Positions 42,986 to 50,423 of a stretch of 64,000 bases of DNA are shown in pieces. Numbering within the stretch: the first letter of the stretch is position 1; each line of letters begins with the position of its first letter. The notes under the pieces are model-generated. The model was not told where the DNA came from. It did not search any database and saw only the letters and a program-made list of their open reading frames with translations. The DNA is from Pseudomonas synxantha. GTDB taxonomy: Bacteria; Pseudomonadota; Gammaproteobacteria; Pseudomonadales; Pseudomonadaceae. The DNA is taken from contig NZ_LT629786.1 of NCBI RefSeq assembly GCF_900105675.1, positions 3,596,001 to 3,660,000 on the forward strand, read 5' to 3'. A program made the translations under genes and the position numbers.

Positions 42986-43591
42986 TCATAGCAGCGGTTT
43001 TAGCGTCGGCCAGACATTTTCCAGTAGCTTGTCCTGGGCGGCGACTGCCGGGTGCAGTTGATCCGCCTGCATCAGTTCCGGATGGCCACCCACGCCTTCG
43101 AGGAAAAACGGTACCAGTGGAATGTTTTTTTCCTTGGCCAGCGCACCATAGACTTCGGCAAATGCGGTGGTGTATCGCGGCCCGTAATTGGGTGGTAACT
43201 GCATGCCCAACAGCAGCACCTTGGCGCCGCCGGCCTTGGACTGATCAATCATCGACGCAAGATTTTGTTTCAATTGCGCTGGCGGTTGCCCACGCAAGCC
43301 GTCATTCCCCCCAAGCTCGATAACCACCACGTCGGGCTTATGCTCTGCAAGCGCCGCGGGCAGCCGCGCCAGGCCTCCTGCACTGGTGTCGCCGCTGATG
43401 GACGCATTGACGACCTTATCGTCGAAACCCTCCTTCTTGAGGCGTTGCTCCAGCAGTGCAACCCACCCTTTGCGGGTATCCAGGCCGAAACCGGCACTGA
43501 TACTATCGCCAACGATCAGGACTGTACCCGCCGCTGCGTTCTGGGCCATGCACATCAAGGCCAGGCCAGCACTCAAAAACCACATTCGCAT
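42986..43591 (-). CDS. tesA: arylesterase / acyl-CoA thioesterase I-lysophospholipase TesA
   Basis: This 201-residue SGNH hydrolase has a signal peptide (residues 1-21). The catalytic blocks are IVGDSISAGFG (Ser), ISGDTSAGG (Gly), GGNDGLRG (Asn) and QADQLHP (Asp, His). It is periplasmic and hydrolyses aryl esters and acyl-CoA thioesters. ATG 43591 has GGAG 6 bases upstream; ATG 43603 overlaps the divergent ABC gene. The start lies 11 bases from the start of the ABC ATPase gene on the other strand, the same head-to-head arrangement as E. coli tesA-ybbA. Confidence 0.94.
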   Translation of the reverse strand: MRMWFLSAGLALMCMAQNAAAGTVLIVGDSISAGFGLDTRKGWVALLEQRLKKEGFDDKVVNASISGDTSAGGLARLPAALAEHKPDVVVIELGGNDGLRGQPPAQLKQNLASMIDQSKAGGAKVLLLGMQLPPNYGPRYTTAFAEVYGALAKEKNIPLVPFFLEGVGGHPELMQADQLHPAVAAQDKLLENVWPTLKPLL

Positions 43592-43601
43592 CGGATTCTC
43601 C

Positions 43602-44285
43602 ATGGGCGCAAGCATTCTCACCGCGCGGAACCTTAGCAAAGTGGTTCCCAGCGCGGAAGGTGAACTGACTATCCTGCACGAACTGAGCCTGGAACTGAAC
43701 AAGGGCGATAGCCTGGCTATCGTCGGCAGCTCCGGTTCCGGTAAATCCACCCTGCTGGGCCTGCTGGCCGGCCTCGACCTGCCCAGCAGCGGCGAAGTCA
43801 CCCTGGCCGGGCAAGCCCTGAGCACCCTCGACGAAGACCAGCGTGCGCGCATCCGTGCCGAGCATGTGGGGTTCGTATTCCAATCCTTCCAATTGCTCGA
43901 CAGCCTCAACGCGCTGGAAAACGTGATGCTGCCGCTGGAACTCGACGGGCGCAAGGACGCCCGCGAGCGTGCCAGGCACCTGCTGGAGCGCGTGGGCCTG
44001 GGCCAGCGCCTGACCCACTCGCCACGCCAACTGTCCGGTGGCGAGCAGCAACGGGTCGCCATTGCCCGCGCGTTTGCCGCCGAACCGGACGTGCTGTTTG
44101 CCGACGAACCCACCGGCAACCTCGACAGCCATACCGGCGAGCGCATCAGCGACCTGCTGTTCGAACTCAATAAAGAGAGCGGCACGACCCTGGTACTCGT
44201 CACCCATGACGAGCGCCTGGCCCACCGTTGCCGACGCCTGATCCGTCTTGAAGCCGGCCAGATGGTCGCGCCCCTGGAGCCTTGA
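43602..44285 (+). CDS. ABC transporter ATPase (YbbA-like)
   Basis: This is a 227-residue LolD/MacB-type ATPase. It has Walker A GSSGSGKSTLLG, Q loop FVFQSFQLLDSLNALENV, signature LSGGEQQRVAIARA, Walker B VLFADEPTGNLD and the H loop in VTHDERLAHRC. It pairs with the FtsX-type permease gene that starts inside its stop codon (TGATG). The ybbA/ybbP pair next to tesA is widely conserved; the substrate is unknown, probably a lipid or membrane-associated compound. The ATG lies 11 bases from the divergent tesA start, so promoters must sit inside each other's coding sequence. Confidence 0.92.
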   Translation: MGASILTARNLSKVVPSAEGELTILHELSLELNKGDSLAIVGSSGSGKSTLLGLLAGLDLPSSGEVTLAGQALSTLDEDQRARIRAEHVGFVFQSFQLLDSLNALENVMLPLELDGRKDARERARHLLERVGLGQRLTHSPRQLSGGEQQRVAIARAFAAEPDVLFADEPTGNLDSHTGERISDLLFELNKESGTTLVLVTHDERLAHRCRRLIRLEAGQMVAPLEP

Positions 44286-46795
44286 TGGCACGCTTGCCGC
44301 TGTTGCGCCTGTTCAGCCTTGCCATGCGCCAATTACTGCGCGATGCCCGCGCAGGCGAACTGCGCGTGTTGTTCTTTGCCCTGCTGGTGGCCGTGGCTGC
44401 CAGCACCGCCATCGGCTATTTCGGCGCTCGTCTCAACGGCGCCATGCTGCTGCGCGCCACCGAGTTTCTCGGCGCCGACCTGGTACTCGAAGGCAGCTCG
44501 CCGGCCCGCCCCGAGCAAATCAGGTCCGGGACCGAATTGGGCCTGGATCACGCCCGCATCGTCGAGTTCTCCAGTGTTATCGCCACGGACAACGGCATCC
44601 AGCTCTCCAGCATCAAGGCGGTCAACGAGCAGTACCCATTGCGCGGGGAGCTGAAAAGCAGCGCCGAGCCCTTTGGCACTGAAAGCCCTGGCGGCGGCCC
44701 CAAGCCTGGCGAAGCCTGGGTGGAGGCAAGGCTGTTGACGGCGCTGGACCTCAAGATCGGCGACAGCATCGATGTCGGCATGAAGACCCTACGCCTGGCA
44801 CGCATCCTGACCTATGAACCCGACCGTGCCGGCAACTTCTACAGCCTCACGCCCAGGGTGATGATCAACCTGGCAGACCTGGACGCCACCGGCGTGGTCC
44901 AGCCGGGCAGCCGCGTGAGCTACCGCGAACTGTGGCGCGCCCCACAAGGCAGCGCCGCACTGCAAACCTATCGCGACCTGGTCAAGCCGGGCCTCGCTGC
45001 CAACCAGCGCCTGCAGGACTCCCGTGACGGCAACCAGCAGATCGGCGGCGCCTTGGGCAAGGCCGAGCGCTACCTGAACATGGCCAGCCTGGTGGCGGTG
45101 CTGCTGGCCGGTGTGGCCGTGGCGCTGTCGGCCAACCGTTTCGCCAGTCGACGTTTCGATGCCAGTGCGTTGTTGCGCTGCCTGGGGTTATCGCGACGAG
45201 AAGCCATGGTGCTGTTCAGCCTGCAGCTGAGCGTACTGGGCCTGCTGGCGAGCCTGGTCGGCGCCCTGCTTGGCTGGCTGGCGCAATTCGGCCTGTTCTA
45301 TTTCCTCCATGACCTGCTGCCAGCCGACGTGCCACCAGGTGGGTTGCTGCCAGCCGTCGCCGGGATCGGCACCGGGCTGGTCGCCCTCGCCGGCTTCGCC
45401 CTCCCCCCCTTGGCCGCACTGGGTCGCGTACCGCCGCTGCGGGTATTGCGTCGCGATCTGCTGCCGATCCCCTCGAGCACCTGGATGGTCTACGGCGCGG
45501 CACTGTTCGCGCTGGGCCTGATCATGTGGCGCCTGAGCCTGGACCTGGTATTGACCTTCGCCCTGCTGGGCGGCGGTGTAGTGGCTGCATTGATCCTGGG
45601 CGGCTTGCTGCTGTTGCTGCTCAAAAGCCTGCGACGGTTGTTGGCCCGCGCCTCCTTGCCTTGGCGCCTGGGCCTGGGCCAATTGCTGCGTCACCCGCTG
45701 GCGGCGGCAGGCCAGTCCCTGGCGTTTGGCCTGATCCTGTTGTCCATGGGGTTGATCGCACTGTTGCGCGGCGAGCTGCTCGACACCTGGCAAAACCAGC
45801 TGCCCAAGGATGCGCCCAACTACTTCGCACTGAATATCCTGCCCGCCGACAAGGAGGCCTTTGGTGCTCGCCTGCTGGACGTACAGGCACAAGCGGCGCC
45901 ACTGTATCCGGTGGTACCAGGGCGCTTGATCAGCATCAACGGCGAACCTGTGCAGGAGATTGTCAGCAAGGACTCCAGCGGCGACCGTGCCATTCAGCGC
46001 GACCTGAGCCTGACCTGGGCTGCCGACTTACCGCCGGGCAATGCCCTGACGGCAGGCGCCTGGTGGTCGGCGCAACCGAGCGATGAGATTCCAGGCGTGT
46101 CGGTGGAAGCCAAGGTAGCCGAGAGCCTGAAACTCAAGCTCAACGACCATCTGTTGTTCACCATCGGCGGGGAAAATCGCGAGGCACGGGTCACCAGCCT
46201 GAGAACCATCAACTGGGATAACTTCCAGCCTAACTTCTTCATGATCTTCCAACCGGGCACCTTGAAGGATTTACCCGCGACCTACCTGACCAGCTTCTAC
46301 TTGGCGCCCGGCCATGACCAACAGATCGTCGATCTGTCACGGGCTTTCCCGGCCGTGACCATCCTGCAGGTAGAGGCCCTGCTGGAGCAGTTACGCAGTA
46401 TCCTGGCCCAAGTGACCCTGGCAGTGGAATACGTGCTGCTGTTTGTGCTGGCGGCAGGCATGGCGGTGTTGTTCTCCGGCCTGCAGGCCACCCTGGACGA
46501 ACGCATCCGCCAAGGCGCACTGCTACGAGCACTGGGTGCCGAGCGTAAGTTGCTGGTCAAGGCCCGGCGTATTGAATTCGGCCTGCTGGGCGCCGTCAGC
46601 GGCCTGCTGGCAGCACTGGGGACGGAACTGGTGACCTGGGTGCTGTACCGCTACGCCTTTGACCTGGCCTGGCATCCCCACCCGTGGTTGTTACTGCTCC
46701 CCGTGATCGGGGCGGCGCTGATTGGCGCTGCCGGGGTATTCGGGACACGCAGGGCCCTGAATGCCAGCCCGCTGACGGTATTGCGCGAAGGTTGA
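44285..46795 (+). CDS. ABC transporter permease (YbbP-like, FtsX fold)
   Basis: This is an 836-residue membrane protein. It has an N-terminal TM helix, a large periplasmic MacB-type domain (about 50-250) and a first four-helix FtsX block (about 265-480). A second periplasmic region with two FtsX-type segments follows, and the C-terminal FtsX domain (about 710-835) contains RIRQGALLRALGAERKLLVKAR. It is the partner of the adjacent ATPase; ATG 44285 overlaps that gene's TGA. The double FtsX repeat and long loop are as in E. coli YbbP. Function is not defined in the family. Confidence 0.92.
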   Translation: MARLPLLRLFSLAMRQLLRDARAGELRVLFFALLVAVAASTAIGYFGARLNGAMLLRATEFLGADLVLEGSSPARPEQIRSGTELGLDHARIVEFSSVIATDNGIQLSSIKAVNEQYPLRGELKSSAEPFGTESPGGGPKPGEAWVEARLLTALDLKIGDSIDVGMKTLRLARILTYEPDRAGNFYSLTPRVMINLADLDATGVVQPGSRVSYRELWRAPQGSAALQTYRDLVKPGLAANQRLQDSRDGNQQIGGALGKAERYLNMASLVAVLLAGVAVALSANRFASRRFDASALLRCLGLSRREAMVLFSLQLSVLGLLASLVGALLGWLAQFGLFYFLHDLLPADVPPGGLLPAVAGIGTGLVALAGFALPPLAALGRVPPLRVLRRDLLPIPSSTWMVYGAALFALGLIMWRLSLDLVLTFALLGGGVVAALILGGLLLLLLKSLRRLLARASLPWRLGLGQLLRHPLAAAGQSLAFGLILLSMGLIALLRGELLDTWQNQLPKDAPNYFALNILPADKEAFGARLLDVQAQAAPLYPVVPGRLISINGEPVQEIVSKDSSGDRAIQRDLSLTWAADLPPGNALTAGAWWSAQPSDEIPGVSVEAKVAESLKLKLNDHLLFTIGGENREARVTSLRTINWDNFQPNFFMIFQPGTLKDLPATYLTSFYLAPGHDQQIVDLSRAFPAVTILQVEALLEQLRSILAQVTLAVEYVLLFVLAAGMAVLFSGLQATLDERIRQGALLRALGAERKLLVKARRIEFGLLGAVSGLLAALGTELVTWVLYRYAFDLAWHPHPWLLLLPVIGAALIGAAGVFGTRRALNASPLTVLREG

Positions 46796-46832
46796 GGCAT
46801 GAGGGCTCGTACTCTGCCCGGAGCGCGGGCCT

Positions 46833-47312
46833 TCATGCTGGCTTCACGTACTCAATCTTGGTGATCCACCAACACACCTCGCCGCCGGGTGTCTGTACGA
46901 TTGCCTCGTCGTCGACTTCCTTGCGCAACAGGGCCCGCGCCATGGGTGAATCAATGGAGATGTAATCCATCCGCTCGTAAATTTCGTCATAACCGACGAT
47001 GCGAAAGCGCTTGGTCTCACCCTGGTCGTTTTCGATTTCGACCCAGGCGCCGAAAAACACCTTTCCCTCCTGCTCGGGCATGTACTCCACTACGCGCATA
47101 TCTTCCAGGCGTTTACGCAGGTAGCGCACCCGTCGATCGATCTCACGCAGCAGTTTCTTGTTGTACTGGTAATCCGCGTTTTCGCTGCGATCTCCCAGGG
47201 AAGCCGCCCACGTCACTTTGCGAGTGGTGTCCGGACGCTTTTCACGCCATAGGTAATCCAACTCTTTTTTAAGCGCTTCATGACCTTCTTTGGTAATCAG
47301 CTTGGTACTCAA
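46833..47312 (-). CDS. greB: transcript cleavage factor GreB
   Basis: This 159-residue RNA polymerase secondary-channel factor rescues backtracked complexes. The N-terminal coiled coil carries the tip acidic pair in LGDRSENADYQYNKKLLREIDRR, and the C-terminal domain contains IVGYDEIYERMDYISIDSPMARALLRKEVDDE. The start is TTG 47312 (MSTKLITKEG), which aligns to the family N-terminus and gives 159 residues; the frame is open 13 codons further. It is convergent with the ABC permease. Confidence 0.93.
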   Translation of the reverse strand: MSTKLITKEGHEALKKELDYLWREKRPDTTRKVTWAASLGDRSENADYQYNKKLLREIDRRVRYLRKRLEDMRVVEYMPEQEGKVFFGAWVEIENDQGETKRFRIVGYDEIYERMDYISIDSPMARALLRKEVDDEAIVQTPGGEVCWWITKIEYVKPA

Positions 47313-47437
47313 ACGCTTGCATCCCCAAACAGTGTCCACTGGTGCCGACACGCCAGGACCTCATGACCTGGCGCCGGCTGGCTGGGCGTGATGATAAATG
47401 AACCCTGGAAAGTATCCAGGCCGACGGGCTCATTGGT

Positions 47438-48523
47438 TCACCCCTGCCCCTCCAGGACCTGGTCCAGTTCAAGCAGCGTACCCTGCATCCGCTGGCGCAT
47501 GCCCGAAAGCTGCAACATCATCATCGCCAGTTTTTCGGCCTTCTTGCTGACCTCAAGCCCTTGGTCCTGCAGCTGTGTATGGCGCAGCTCCAACTCACGG
47601 CTCTTTTCGTCCAATTGGCTTTGCTGCTGCTGAAGACGTGCCTGCCACTGTTCGAGCATCGCTTCCTTCTCGAGGACTGCACATTTTTTTTGCGTCAGCT
47701 CCTGAGCGACCTTGGCCAGATTGCTCAACGCGCTGTCCATCTCGAGCAAAGAGGTGTGTTCCAGTTGAGCAGGCGGTTGGGGTGGCTCGGGTTCGTACGC
47801 CTCGAACGAAGTGTCGTTTTGTTCAAATGGGACAGGCGATATGCTGATCTCTTCCTGTACCTCCGATATGGCCACCAATGACTGGGCCGGCTCTTCTAGA
47901 GCGAACTCCTCCTGGGCCAATTCCGCCCGGACCAATTCCTCTTGGGCCGACGCTTCAATGGGTTCTTCATCCACAGACTGCGACGCGGCCTTCGGTGAGC
48001 GCGGGTTCCGAGGGGGGGCAACCATTTGCGATGAAAAGCGAATCGACGGCACGATCACCGTATTGCTTTCGATCGCAGGCAACGCCGGGGCCGACATACC
48101 CAAAGTGATCACCTTCATCACCAGTGCCTTCTTGATGATCACCGAGTGATGATCCTCTGGCCTGGCAGGCGGCAACCGACAGCCTTTCAGATCGATGAAA
48201 TGAAAGGGAACCTTGGCGTCTGCAATCGGGCTGGTCTTCGAGCCTGTCGCAGCTGCCAGCATCAGGATCTGTTTGAAGACCTGCATCGCTGCCTGCAGGT
48301 CTTCTTTCGAATCAACCCCCCCCAGAAAATAGCGTTCAAGCTTTTTACGCAACTCCGCAATATAGACCCTGGAGTGGCCAGGCTCGGCCTCTTCATCCAG
48401 GCTATACACAAGAAAGTTTGATTCTGTTTGGGCGACAGCAAACGCACACAGCAGCGCGCCGTTAACAGGCTTGTCTTCATCATTACGTTCAAGAACAAGG
48501 GTACGTAGAAGCATCATGGTCAT
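47438..48523 (-). CDS. unknown coiled-coil protein, divergent to Gld-like ABC operon
   Basis: I do not recognise this 361-residue protein. Residues 1-125 form a globular, partly helical region (SRVYIAELRKKLERYFLGG, EDLQAAMQVFKQILMLAAATGS). Residues 180-260 are low-complexity and acidic, rich in Glu/Ala/Pro (EELVRAELAQEEFALEEPAQ). Residues 270-350 form a clear coiled coil (QELTQKKCAVLEKEAMLEQW...SRELELRHTQLQDQ). It has no signal peptide or TM helix. The start has three close ATGs (48523, 48517, 48514); GAGG lies 10 bases before the second. It is divergent from a three-gene ABC operon across an AT-rich region with repeats, so they may form one system. Confidence 0.8.
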   Translation of the reverse strand: MTMMLLRTLVLERNDEDKPVNGALLCAFAVAQTESNFLVYSLDEEAEPGHSRVYIAELRKKLERYFLGGVDSKEDLQAAMQVFKQILMLAAATGSKTSPIADAKVPFHFIDLKGCRLPPARPEDHHSVIIKKALVMKVITLGMSAPALPAIESNTVIVPSIRFSSQMVAPPRNPRSPKAASQSVDEEPIEASAQEELVRAELAQEEFALEEPAQSLVAISEVQEEISISPVPFEQNDTSFEAYEPEPPQPPAQLEHTSLLEMDSALSNLAKVAQELTQKKCAVLEKEAMLEQWQARLQQQQSQLDEKSRELELRHTQLQDQGLEVSKKAEKLAMMMLQLSGMRQRMQGTLLELDQVLEGQG

Positions 48524-48553
48524 CAGGCCTCATTACAAAAAAGAAAACTTTAT

Positions 48554-48652
48554 ATAAACATCAGATAAACATCCGAGCATTAATAAGTCTTCATCACGAA
48601 AACAATTGTTTCAGTGCATGAACGGGCCGAACGTAGGATTCTTCTTATTAAT
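48554..48652. promoter_or_regulatory. intergenic repeats between coiled-coil gene and Gld-like operon
   Basis: ATAAACAT occurs twice in direct orientation at 48554-48561 and 48565-48572 (11-base period, one helical turn). A 12-base palindrome AAACAATTGTTT lies at 48600-48611. ATTAATAAG (48579-48587) and CTTATTAAT (48644-48652) are exact inverted copies. This AT-rich stretch is unlike its surroundings and is the only space for both divergent promoters. These are plausible operator sites for an unknown regulator. Confidence 0.5.
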
Positions 48653-48759
48653 ACTCTATCGCGTTCCCAAGCACAGCCATTGAACGTACCCTTTTTAAAG
48701 CTCACTTACACACCGCCGGCGCCCCCTCATACGCCCTGCCAAACTTATTCGGTAAACAG

Positions 48760-49686
48760 ATGATCGAGATAAGCAACCTGACAAGATACCTGGGCAGAAA
48801 ACAAATAATCAGCAACTTCTCATTCAGCGCCCAGGTTCAGGAATGTGTGGGCGTATTTGGCGAGAGCGGCGCGGGCAAGACAACACTCTTGAGTTTGATC
48901 GCCGGTGCGATCAAACCGACCTCCGGGCAAATAAATATCCAAGGTTTCAATACCCAGACCCACTCACTTCAAGCAAGAAAGGCGATCGGCTACCAACCTC
49001 AGGGTGGCCTGAGCCACCCTCAGATGACCGTCAAGAACCTGCTCAATTTCATTGCTGCCATTCGAGGCTTCAGGGGGGCGGAAAAACGCAGCCAGGTGGG
49101 TATGGCAGCCGCGCGGCTGGAGCTGCTGCCGGTGCTCAATTGTCCCGTCGACCTACTGTCTCTTGGCGTCAAGCGCAGAGTTGCGATTGCCCAGGCCATC
49201 CTGCACTCCCCCAGCGTGCTTCTGCTCGACGAGCCCACGGAGGGACTATGTCCAGCTCAACGACTCAAGTTCAGGGGGCTGATCCAGTCGCTGACCGAAG
49301 ACATGACGGTCATCATTGCCTCTCGCCATTATGGCGAGCTCGCAGACATCTGCACCCGAGCATTGGTCATCGCCAATGGCAGGCTGATGGCTGACGCATC
49401 GCTATCGGAATTGCAACGTAGCTCCCGGCATTTCCGGGCCGTAACCCTGGCCGCAGATTCGCCGCTCGACCTGCTGGCCATGGCGGTAATACCTGGCGTT
49501 GCGGGAATAGAAGAGGATCGGGATACACCGGGTACGGTGACCGTCCTGGCCATGCCTGGACACTCTATTTTCCCCTCGATCAACGCGCTCATCGCTCACC
49601 GCGGCTGGAACATAACGTCACTGAATCTGGAGCCAGGTCGACTAGACGATGTCGTTCATCATCTGAGCCAGGAGGCTTCATCTTGA
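48760..49686 (+). CDS. ABC transporter ATPase (GldA-like)
   Basis: This 308-residue ATPase has Walker A GESGAGKTTLLS, a Q-loop region YQPQGGLSHPQMTVKNLLNF, a variant signature LLSLGVKRRVAIAQA (LSLGV instead of LSGGQ), Walker B VLLLDEPTEGL and the H loop SRHYGEL. The C-terminal extension (about 215-308) is typical of ABC-2 ATPases of the GldA/NosF/CcmA group. The next gene starts at its stop codon (TTGA overlap). It likely drives the GldF/GldG-like partners. The ribosome-binding site is weak. Codon use looks slightly less biased than in flanking core genes. Confidence 0.88.
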   Translation: MIEISNLTRYLGRKQIISNFSFSAQVQECVGVFGESGAGKTTLLSLIAGAIKPTSGQINIQGFNTQTHSLQARKAIGYQPQGGLSHPQMTVKNLLNFIAAIRGFRGAEKRSQVGMAAARLELLPVLNCPVDLLSLGVKRRVAIAQAILHSPSVLLLDEPTEGLCPAQRLKFRGLIQSLTEDMTVIIASRHYGELADICTRALVIANGRLMADASLSELQRSSRHFRAVTLAADSPLDLLAMAVIPGVAGIEEDRDTPGTVTVLAMPGHSIFPSINALIAHRGWNITSLNLEPGRLDDVVHHLSQEASS

Positions 49687-50408
49687 GACAGCTGCCCATC
49701 GTATTCAAACGCCAACTCGCCAGCTATGCCTCTTCACCCAGTACCTACCTGAGTGTGGCGGTTTTCCTGGTGCTGTGTGCCGCACTGGGGCTGCATGCCA
49801 ACCATTGGATGGAGCGTAACAGTAGCGACTTGCAGGCTTTCTTCGAGTTGCACCCGTGGCTCTATCTACTATTGATACCCATTTTGTCGACACAACTGTG
49901 GGCAGATGAACGCGACACCAGTTTTGCCAACACCATGAACACTTTACCCGTCACCACGGTGGAACGGGTGATCGGTAAGTTCATGGCTGCCTGGGTCGTA
50001 TGCGGCATTGCCTTGCTACTGAATTTCCCATTGGTGATCGCCGTCAACTACTTGGGCATGGCCGATAACATAGCGATAACGTCACAATTTCTGGCCAGTT
50101 GGTTATTGGCAGGCAGTTATCTTTCCGTTGGCTGCTTCGTGTGTGCACTTGCGCACCAACGCCTTGCCATTCTCCTACTGACGCTGGGCATGCTGCTGAC
50201 CGTCAGTGGACTTTCCTCAATACTGGACGCACTTGAACATCAGGCACCGCTTTGGGTCGTCGACAGTTTGATATCCCTTGATCCTATTTTCCGCTTCAGC
50301 ACAATGGACAGCGGTAAGCTGACACTGCATGACAGCCTGTATTTTATAAGCATGATCCTTGCTTTTCTTTCTGCGACAACCATCACACTCAATTACAAAC
50401 ACAGCTGA
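49683..50408 (+). CDS. ABC-2 type permease (GldF-like)
   Basis: This is a 241-residue polytopic protein with six hydrophobic helices (about 20-40, 58-75, 105-128, 140-165, 168-190, 215-235). The conserved ABC-2 segment LSTQLWADERDTSFANTMNTLPVTTVERVIGKF is typical of GldF and NosY. The start is TTG 49683, overlapping the ATPase stop by four bases, with a perfect AGGAGG 7 bases upstream. This non-ATG start in a coupled pair is well supported. It is followed after 15 bases by the GldG-like gene. Confidence 0.88.
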   Translation: MRQLPIVFKRQLASYASSPSTYLSVAVFLVLCAALGLHANHWMERNSSDLQAFFELHPWLYLLLIPILSTQLWADERDTSFANTMNTLPVTTVERVIGKFMAAWVVCGIALLLNFPLVIAVNYLGMADNIAITSQFLASWLLAGSYLSVGCFVCALAHQRLAILLLTLGMLLTVSGLSSILDALEHQAPLWVVDSLISLDPIFRFSTMDSGKLTLHDSLYFISMILAFLSATTITLNYKHS

Positions 50409-50423
50409 GAAGGAAAGCCACTG

